From the NCBI GenBank assembly GCA_029865285.1, contig JAOUHE010000005.1, positions 1 through 27,554 of the forward strand: DNA of 27,554 bases. Reading direction: 5' to 3'. The notes beneath the pieces were generated by a model. It was not told the DNA's origin, made no database searches, and saw nothing but the letters and a program-made list of their open reading frames with translations. Source of the stretch: Chloroflexota bacterium. GTDB taxonomy: Bacteria; Chloroflexota; Limnocylindria; QHBO01. Of the stretch, positions 22,931 through 27,554 are shown in pieces. Every line of letters begins with the position of its first letter. Position 1 is the first letter of the stretch. The position numbers were made by a program, and so were the translations under genes.

Positions 22931-23406
22931 CCGATCCGGGCGCCGAGGTCGAGAGAGAGCCGCGATCGGCACGCAACTGCTACAAGTGCGGACGCCCGGT
23001 CGGGCCAGACGACACGATCTGCTCGGTCTGCAACCAGGCCGGGATGGCAACCCCCTCGGCGACGCAGTACCACGGCACGATCGTGGTTGCCATCGTGACG
23101 GGAGTGGTGCTGCTGGCGGTGTGGGCCAGCCTGGCCATGAGCGGGATCGGTCCCTATGAGGCGATGGTGCTGAGCGTCGCCGCCGATGCTCCCGACGGCG
23201 TGATCGTGAGCGTGCAGGTCAGCAACAACGGCACGCGCCCTGGTCGCGCCAAGTGCGCCCTCGAGGCCCAAAACGCTGCGGGCATTGCCATCCGCATCCG
23301 GTCTGCCGTCTCACCCCAGGTGCCAGCCGGCGGTAGTGTGACCTTCGACGACCGCATCGCCGGCCTGACGGAGCAACCGGCCCGGGTGACCGTCGTCTGT
23401 TCCTGA
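22927..23406 (+). CDS. zinc-ribbon single-pass membrane protein
   Basis: A 159-aa protein of unknown function. Residues about 18-35 hold two CxxC pairs (NCYKCGRPVGPDDTICSVCN), a cytoplasmic zinc-ribbon. One transmembrane helix follows at about 47-70 (GTIVVAIVTGVVLLAVWASLA). The rest is an outer beta-rich domain (VIVSVQVSNNGTRPGRAKC, VTFDDRIAGLTEQPARVTVVC), similar in style to FxLYD or CARDB-like domains. Two Cys in the outer part could form a disulphide. The ATG overlaps the DUF1684 stop by 4 nt, so the two are co-translated. An upstream in-frame start at 22831 lies inside DUF1684 and is rejected. Confidence 0.8.
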   Translation: MTDPGAEVEREPRSARNCYKCGRPVGPDDTICSVCNQAGMATPSATQYHGTIVVAIVTGVVLLAVWASLAMSGIGPYEAMVLSVAADAPDGVIVSVQVSNNGTRPGRAKCALEAQNAAGIAIRIRSAVSPQVPAGGSVTFDDRIAGLTEQPARVTVVCS

Positions 23407-23426
23407 CCTGATCCGCAGCCCGGGGC

Positions 23427-23432
23427 TATCCT
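23427..23432 (+). promoter_or_regulatory. -10 element of the TPM-domain gene, leaderless type
   Basis: TATCCT, 6 nt before the ATG at 23439, with CTGACC at 23403-23408 as a plausible -35 (18-nt spacer). Confidence 0.5.
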
Positions 23433-23438
23433 CGTCGC

Positions 23439-25178
23439 ATGCGCGTCCTGCGGTTGATCCGAATCGGGTGCAGCGTCCTGTTCGGCACGTTCTGGGCCAT
23501 CGCCTTCCTGGCCATCTTCGCGATCACGTGGTTCGCACCCGGAGAGCCGGCGGCCTTCCCCGCCCCTGTCGAGGGCCAGGCTGTCTACGACCCGGCCGGC
23601 GTGCTCTCCCCGGACGTCGAGCGCGCGCTCGAGACCCGGATCGACGGCATCGAGGCGCGCAGCGGCACCGAGATCGCCGTCTATGCACAGGTCGACCCCG
23701 GAGCCACCGAGGAGTCGAACCTGGCAGCCGCCGGCGACCTGATGGAGCAATGGGGCGTCGGTCGCGAGGGCTTCGACGACGGCCTGGTGATCCTGGTCAG
23801 CCTGCAGAACGACCTGGTCCACGGCAAGGTCAGCCTGTTCGGTGGCGCCGGCTTCCTGCGCGGGTACCTCTCGGAGGGCGATCTCCAGTCGATCATCGAC
23901 GAGGTGATCGTCCCGGCGGCGATCGAGCAGCGGCTCGACGCCGGACTCATCCTGGCGGTCGATGCGGTCGACGCGGCCATCACGCCGGAAGGGACGGCTC
24001 GGCTCAACTTCCTGCGGCAGGCCAACGGCGTGCTCGGCATCGTGGTCGCGCCCATCGCATTGCTGGTGACACTGGGGCTGGCCTTCCGCGCCTGGCGGCG
24101 TGAAGGCGACGACCCCGAGGTGCTCGACTCGCCGTCGATCCTGATGGCAGGCCCGCCGGCCGAGATGACGCCGGCGCTGGCCACCGTGGTGCGCCAGGGG
24201 AAGGCGAGCCAGCACTCGGTCAACACGATCCTGATCGAGATGGCGAGCACCGGCAGGATCGCGTTCCGCAACCTCGACCGCGCCCGCAAGATGAAGTCCG
24301 ACGACGATCCGGACCCGCTCACCGACCCGGCCATCGAGGTGAGCGACGGCCCACCGCGCGGCGGCCGGCTGGGCCTCGTCGAGCGAGAGGCCTGGGCCCT
24401 GATTCGTCGGCACGCACGGGGCGGAAAGACGCTGACGCGCGAGCGGCTGTGGATCCTGAACGGCCTGATGGAGCCGATCCGCGAGGCGCTCGAGGTCGAG
24501 GTGGTGCAGCTCGGCTGGTTCACCCGCCGGCCTTCCTCGCTGATCACCGTCTGGAGCGCCATCGGCATCGGCGAGATGGTGGCCGGCGGAGCGGCTCTGC
24601 TTGGCGGCTTCGTCATCCCGATGTCGGGGCTCACCCTGGTGGGTCTCGCCCTCGGTACCGGCGGGCTGGCGAGCTGGGGGATCGGTCAGTTCATGTCGCA
24701 GCGCACTTCCAAGGGCGCCTACGTGGACGCCATGCTCAAGGCGTACCGCCGAACGCTGGAGAAGACTCTCGAGCAGGCCCGCAGCATGCAGCAGGTCGTC
24801 GCCGACGAGACGGTGCGCATCCTGGCCGATACACCCGACAAGGCGGTCGTGTGGGGCTTCGCCCTCGGCCTGCACGACATGGTGGCGGACGTGCTCCGCC
24901 GCGGCCTCGAGGACCAGGCGGCCGATCCGCAGTCGGCGCAGCCGGCCTACTACCCGATCTGGATGGGCAGCTCGCCAACCTCGTTCGCGAGCGCGGCAGG
25001 CGGAACGGGCGGATTCGGGGGCGGCGGCAGCATCTTCTCCGGGTCCGGCGTGCCCGACATCGGCGGCATGTTCAGCGCGGTCGGCAGCATCGGCTCTTCG
25101 CCATCGTCGTCGTCGGGCGGCGGAGGGTTCGGCGGGGGGAGCAGCGGGGGTGGGGGCGGCGGCAGCGGCAGCTTCTAG
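23439..25178 (+). CDS. TPM-domain / DUF2207-like membrane protein
   Basis: A 579-aa protein. Residues about 10-33 form a first transmembrane helix or signal anchor. Residues about 47-180 match the TPM (YgcG/Psb32) domain: VYDPAGVLSPDVERALETRIDG, then SGTEIAVYAQV, then FDDGLVILVSLQNDLVHGKVSLFGG. A second helix lies near 195-217, and two or more follow at about 368-420. Between them is a soluble DUF2207-like region (VVRQGKASQHSVNTILIEMA). The C-terminal 60 residues are Gly/Ser-rich and end GGGSGSF, usual for this group. The TPM domain would lie outside the membrane. Function is unclear; relatives are linked to membrane stress or photosystem repair. Confidence 0.88.
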   Translation: MRVLRLIRIGCSVLFGTFWAIAFLAIFAITWFAPGEPAAFPAPVEGQAVYDPAGVLSPDVERALETRIDGIEARSGTEIAVYAQVDPGATEESNLAAAGDLMEQWGVGREGFDDGLVILVSLQNDLVHGKVSLFGGAGFLRGYLSEGDLQSIIDEVIVPAAIEQRLDAGLILAVDAVDAAITPEGTARLNFLRQANGVLGIVVAPIALLVTLGLAFRAWRREGDDPEVLDSPSILMAGPPAEMTPALATVVRQGKASQHSVNTILIEMASTGRIAFRNLDRARKMKSDDDPDPLTDPAIEVSDGPPRGGRLGLVEREAWALIRRHARGGKTLTRERLWILNGLMEPIREALEVEVVQLGWFTRRPSSLITVWSAIGIGEMVAGGAALLGGFVIPMSGLTLVGLALGTGGLASWGIGQFMSQRTSKGAYVDAMLKAYRRTLEKTLEQARSMQQVVADETVRILADTPDKAVVWGFALGLHDMVADVLRRGLEDQAADPQSAQPAYYPIWMGSSPTSFASAAGGTGGFGGGGSIFSGSGVPDIGGMFSAVGSIGSSPSSSSGGGGFGGGSSGGGGGGSGSF

Positions 25179-25234
25179 GTGCGCGGCGACCCGCAACGCA
25201 GGCACCCTCGGTGGCGGGAAGGCTCTCAAACGGG

Positions 25235-25240
25235 TATCGT
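25235..25240 (+). promoter_or_regulatory. -10 element of the multidomain DNA-binding protein gene, leaderless type
   Basis: TATCGT, 7 nt before the ATG at 25248. Confidence 0.55.
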
Positions 25241-25247
25241 GGGCGTG

Positions 25248-26168
25248 ATGCCATACGAACGACGACCCGGTGGCCGCCCTGGCGGGCGACCCGGCGGACC
25301 CGGCCGCCCATCTGGACCCGGCCGACCGCAGGGCGGCGACCGCTCATTCGGTGATCGACCATTCAACGACCGACCGCCGCGCGACCGCGCCGACTTCGGT
25401 GATCGACCATTCAACGACCGACCACAGCGGGACCGCCCGTCGTTCGGTGATCGACCGTTCAACGACCGACCACCACGCACACGCGACTTCGGCGCGCCGC
25501 CCCGGCCCAGTGGCGGCTTCGCCCCCGGTGCAGGCGACGACGCCGGGATGTCAATCCGGCTCGACCCGCGCCGCCTGAGCGCGTTGAAGCTGCTCGCCGC
25601 AGAAGCCGGGGTACGCCCCGGTGAGCTGGTGACGAGCTGGGTAGAGGAGCGTCTCGACGCCGCGCGACCCGGCTCGCGCCCGCCGACCCAGGCTGCCCCC
25701 GACGGGATCGCCACGCTGGTCGCGCGGCTCGACGAGTTGTCCCGCCGCGTGGATGCCCTGACCGCCAGCCCAACCGCGACGTCCGGCGTGGACGCGGCAG
25801 TTGCCGAGCCGGTGGCTGAGGCCGTCGTCCCCGTCAAGCGCGGCCCCGGTCGACCGCGCAAGACGCCCCCGACCGCGGAGACCGCCCCGCCGGCCAAACC
25901 GCAGAAGCGCGCCACCCGGAAGGCCGCCAAGCGGGTCGCTGCGAAGAAGGCAAGGATGCCGCTCCACGACGAGATCGCCGCCGTGATTGCCGAGCGTGGT
26001 CCACAGACCGCTGCCGAATTGTCGGCCGCAATCGTCGAGCGCGGAAACTACGCCCCGCCGCGCAGTGCGAAGCCGCTCGACGCAGCGAGCGTCAACGCCC
26101 GCGTGTCGAACCCCAAGTACCGGCCGCTCTTCGTGCGCCGCGAGGGGCGCATCGGGCTCGCCGAGTAG
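25248..26168 (+). CDS. putative multidomain DNA-binding (nucleoid-like) protein with disordered repeat N-terminus
   Basis: A 306-aa protein of mixed design. Residues 1-95 are low complexity: RPGG repeats, then three 16-residue repeats starting FGDRPFNDRP. Residues about 101-138 look like a ribbon-helix-helix (MSIRLDPRRLSALKLLAAEA, then VTSWVEERLDA). A short heptad-like helix (TLVARLDELSRRVDAL) is at about 157-172. KRGPGRPRK at about 196-205 is an AT-hook with GRP core. A Lys/Ala-rich histone-H1-like stretch precedes a winged-helix C-terminus (237-306), like HARE-HTH (PLHDEIAAVIAERGPQTAAEL and VRREGRIGLAE). This suggests a nucleoid-associated or regulatory DNA-binding protein; targets are unknown. 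ATG 25248 follows the leaderless box and excludes a longer upstream frame. Confidence 0.8.
   Translation: MPYERRPGGRPGGRPGGPGRPSGPGRPQGGDRSFGDRPFNDRPPRDRADFGDRPFNDRPQRDRPSFGDRPFNDRPPRTRDFGAPPRPSGGFAPGAGDDAGMSIRLDPRRLSALKLLAAEAGVRPGELVTSWVEERLDAARPGSRPPTQAAPDGIATLVARLDELSRRVDALTASPTATSGVDAAVAEPVAEAVVPVKRGPGRPRKTPPTAETAPPAKPQKRATRKAAKRVAAKKARMPLHDEIAAVIAERGPQTAAELSAAIVERGNYAPPRSAKPLDAASVNARVSNPKYRPLFVRREGRIGLAE
25347..25487 (+). repeat. three in-frame 48-bp tandem repeats
   Basis: Units begin at 25347, 25395 and 25443 (each TTCGGTGATCGACC) and are nearly identical; the third is 45 nt long. Each encodes about 16 residues (FGDRPFNDRP plus a variable basic/acidic end). High DNA identity suggests recent duplication or ongoing slippage. 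Confidence 0.85.
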
Positions 26169-26213
26169 GGCTCAGCCCGGTCTCATCCGGACGCGGCCGG
26201 CAGTCCAGGGGGA

Positions 26214-26417
26214 TCAGCCCTCGAGGATGAAGGTGACCAGGATATTGGCCTGGAACTCGAGCGAACCGTCGCTGCCGACGCTGACCCGCTGTTCCTTGAC
26301 CCAAGCGCTGCGCACGCCGCGCAGCGTGCGGCTGGCGCGCTCGATGCCCTGGCGAATGGCATCCTCGAACGACTCCGAGGAGGTGCAACTCAGTTCGGTG
26401 ACCTTGGCGACAGACAT
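26214..26417 (-). CDS. dodecin (flavin-binding/storage)
   Basis: A 67-aa protein of typical dodecin length. It has the family pattern: MSVAKVTELSCTSSESFEDA, then the helix IRQGIERASRTLRGVRSAWVKEQ with the Trp that stacks on flavin, then a final strand LEFQANILVTFILEG. Dodecins assemble as hollow dodecamers that bind riboflavin, FMN or CoA and buffer free flavin. ATG 26417 has an AGGGAG-type ribosome site about 7 nt upstream. Longer in-frame starts would run into the PHP gene and are rejected. It lies 59 nt after the PHP-protein gene and is convergent with the DNA-binding protein gene. Confidence 0.92.
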   Translation of the reverse strand: MSVAKVTELSCTSSESFEDAIRQGIERASRTLRGVRSAWVKEQRVSVGSDGSLEFQANILVTFILEG

Positions 26418-26447
26418 GGCGAGACTCCCTGTACAGATGCTGTGTCG

Positions 26448-26453
26448 AGTATG
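26448..26453 (-). promoter_or_regulatory. -10-like element of dodecin
   Basis: CATACT on the minus strand, predicting a leader of about 24 nt that contains the ribosome site. Weak evidence. Confidence 0.3.
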
Positions 26454-26476
26454 ACCGATGGGGGTGGGCGCCGGGC

Positions 26477-27508
26477 TCAGGCCTGATGAGCCGCGGCCCA
26501 TGCAAGGAGCGCATCGGCCTCGAACGTGTTGACGACCGACTCGAGCGGAACCGCGCAGGCCGCCGCACGGTCGCAGCCGTACGGAAGCCACGCCATCTGC
26601 CCGGGCGCGTGGGCGTCCGAGTCGATGGCGACCCGACAGCCCGTTTCCACCGCGAGGCGCAACAGCCGCTTCGGCGGGTCGAGCCGTTCCGGCCGCGCGT
26701 TCACCTCGATCGCCTTGTCGAATTGCGCCGCGGCGGCGAATACGATCTCCGCGTCGAATGCAGATGGCGGCCGGCGGCGCTTTCCCGCGACCATGCGTCC
26801 GGTCGGATGACCCAGCACGTCGAGCAGCGGGTCGGCCAGTGCCGTCACCAGCCGGCGGGTCATCGGTCGTTCGTCCATCGCCAGCTCCGAGTGCACGCTG
26901 CCGACCACGAGGTCGAGTCGCGACAGCAGGTCGCGGTCCTGGTCGAGCGATCCGTCGGACAGGATGTCGACCTCGATCCCGGTCAGGATCCGGAACGGTG
27001 CCAGCTCCGCGTTGAGGAGTGCCACTTCCGCGAGCTGCTGCTCCAGCCGCTCAGAGCTGAGACCGTTGGCGACCTTGAGCCTCGGGGAGTGATCGGTCAT
27101 CACCATGTATGCGTGTCCAAGTTCCAGCGCGGTCTCGGCCATCTCGCGGACCGGTGAGCCGCCGTCTGACCACGCGGAGTGGACGTGACAGTCGCCCCGC
27201 AGCGCCGCCAGCAGCTCAGCGCCCGCCTCGGCCACCGGCCTGCCGCCGGTCGCCTCGAGGCGACGCAGGTAGACCGGCGCCTCCCCGCGAAGCGACTCGG
27301 CCACGGTGCGGGCCATCACCTCGCCGATCCCCGGCAGATCGCGCAGGGTTCCGCGGCGAACTCGTTCCGCCAGGTCTGCGGGATCGAGGCCGCCGACGGT
27401 CGCCGCCGCGGAGCGGAAGGCGCGCACGCGATAGGTCGGCTCGCTGGCGGCCTCCAGCAGGAAGGCGATCCGCCGGAGGTCGCCGGAAGGATCTCGGTCG
27501 TCAGCCAC
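26477..27508 (-). CDS. HhH plus PHP-domain phosphoesterase (PolX-like without polymerase domain)
   Basis: A 343-aa protein. Residues about 8-95 resemble the N-terminal 8-kDa/HhH region of family X DNA polymerases (RIAFLLEAASEPTYRVRAFRSA, then LRDLPGIGEVMARTV). From about residue 104 a PHP domain follows: RGDCHVHSAWSDGG and MVMTDHSPRL with metal-binding His/Asp, ILTGIEVDIL with Glu, GSVHSEL, LGHPTGR, and VAIDSDAHAPGQM. PHP domains are trinuclear metal phosphoesterases. In PolX the PHP domain gives 3'-5' exonuclease activity, but here the palm and thumb are missing (about 343 versus 570 aa). This shortened form is also known in actinobacteria. The start is a GTG. Role in repair is likely but unproven. 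Confidence 0.88.
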   Translation of the reverse strand: MADDRDPSGDLRRIAFLLEAASEPTYRVRAFRSAAATVGGLDPADLAERVRRGTLRDLPGIGEVMARTVAESLRGEAPVYLRRLEATGGRPVAEAGAELLAALRGDCHVHSAWSDGGSPVREMAETALELGHAYMVMTDHSPRLKVANGLSSERLEQQLAEVALLNAELAPFRILTGIEVDILSDGSLDQDRDLLSRLDLVVGSVHSELAMDERPMTRRLVTALADPLLDVLGHPTGRMVAGKRRRPPSAFDAEIVFAAAAQFDKAIEVNARPERLDPPKRLLRLAVETGCRVAIDSDAHAPGQMAWLPYGCDRAAACAVPLESVVNTFEADALLAWAAAHQA

Positions 27509-27522
27509 GTTGCGGGACAGGA

Positions 27523-27554
27523 CTACGCCACGGTGAGGATGCGGCGCGGGTTGT
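27523..27554 (-). CDS. C-terminal end of an unidentified gene (partial)
   Basis: The right edge holds an open minus-strand frame ending in a TAG at 27523-27525, with the last residues NPRRILTVA. The motif is like the tail of some amidohydrolase/phosphotriesterase-type proteins, but nine residues are not enough to name it. It would lie 14 nt upstream of the PHP-protein GTG, so the two may be co-transcribed. Confidence 0.35.
   Translation of the reverse strand, partial: NPRRILTVA

Noticed and set aside
23154..25229. 691-residue open frame on the minus strand, opposite the TPM-domain gene
   Set aside because: Antisense to a recognised protein; no domain, and no promoter or ribosome site at its start.
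25347..25487. Regular repeats that could suggest a CRISPR array
   Set aside because: The units are contiguous, in frame and coding, with no unique spacers and no cas genes.
1..27554. Mobile elements, phage genes, toxin-antitoxin or defence systems
   Set aside because: No transposase, integrase, inverted-repeat ends, target duplications or known defence domains were seen; the NERD-like and HhH/PHP proteins alone do not make a defence locus.

Overview
The window is a GC-rich (by eye roughly two thirds G+C), densely packed bacterial chromosome segment of about 28 protein genes, with no insertion sequences, CRISPR arrays, tRNA or rRNA genes that I can see. Gene content (split methylmalonyl-CoA mutase subunit, MeaB, DRTGG ATPase, OpuC-type transporter, helix-hairpin-helix/PHP protein) and a strongly leaderless promoter style suggest a high-GC Chloroflexota (Limnocylindria/Ellin6529-like) or a related actinobacterium-like lineage. 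This is inference from gene flavour; no marker gene settles it.

Layout. 1-1629 (-): an M16 zinc protease, cut by the window edge, with an unknown 155-aa protein upstream of it. 1733-4709 (+): a CoA biosynthesis operon, coaX-coaBC-panC, divergent from that pair. Its PanC lacks several catalytic residues. 4710-4860: a structured intergenic segment with a possible small RNA and a bidirectional terminator. 4861-8457 (-): glutamate dehydrogenase, an unknown 201-aa protein, a DRTGG-domain ATPase and a HhH-GPD protein. 8620-15202 (-): acyl-CoA metabolism: thiolase with its own promoter, and a tightly overlapping operon of B12-binding mutase subunit, MeaB, 3-hydroxyacyl-CoA dehydrogenase, acyl-CoA dehydrogenase and long-chain acyl-CoA synthetase. 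15252-15833 (-): folE. 15946-22236 (+): a NERD-like protein, a large polytopic membrane protein and a four-gene glycine betaine/choline ABC transporter. 22307-26168 (+): a DUF1684 protein, a zinc-ribbon membrane protein, a TPM-domain membrane protein and a multidomain putative DNA-binding protein. 26214-27508 (-): dodecin and a PHP-domain protein; the tail of another gene reaches the right edge.

How the genes fit together. CoA synthesis (coaX, coaBC, panC) sits near a set of CoA-thioester users: fatty acids are activated by FadD, oxidised by ACAD and HBD and cleaved by thiolase, while the mutase subunit and MeaB would take propionyl-CoA from odd-chain or branched substrates towards succinyl-CoA. 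No enoyl-CoA hydratase and no mutase large subunit are present, so both must lie elsewhere.

The strongest general pattern is regulatory. Eleven genes have a TANNNT -10-like hexamer ending only 6-9 nt (usually exactly 7) before the start codon, which predicts leaderless mRNAs. By contrast, some other genes have clear Shine-Dalgarno sequences or 4-nt stop/start overlaps. An identical 13-nt dyad (CTGGAGGCTCCAG) lies upstream of both glutamate dehydrogenase and folE and is a candidate shared operator. The most unusual proteins are the active-site-degenerate PanC and the protein combining a disordered repeat region, ribbon-helix-helix, AT-hook, lysine-rich and HARE-HTH-like segments.
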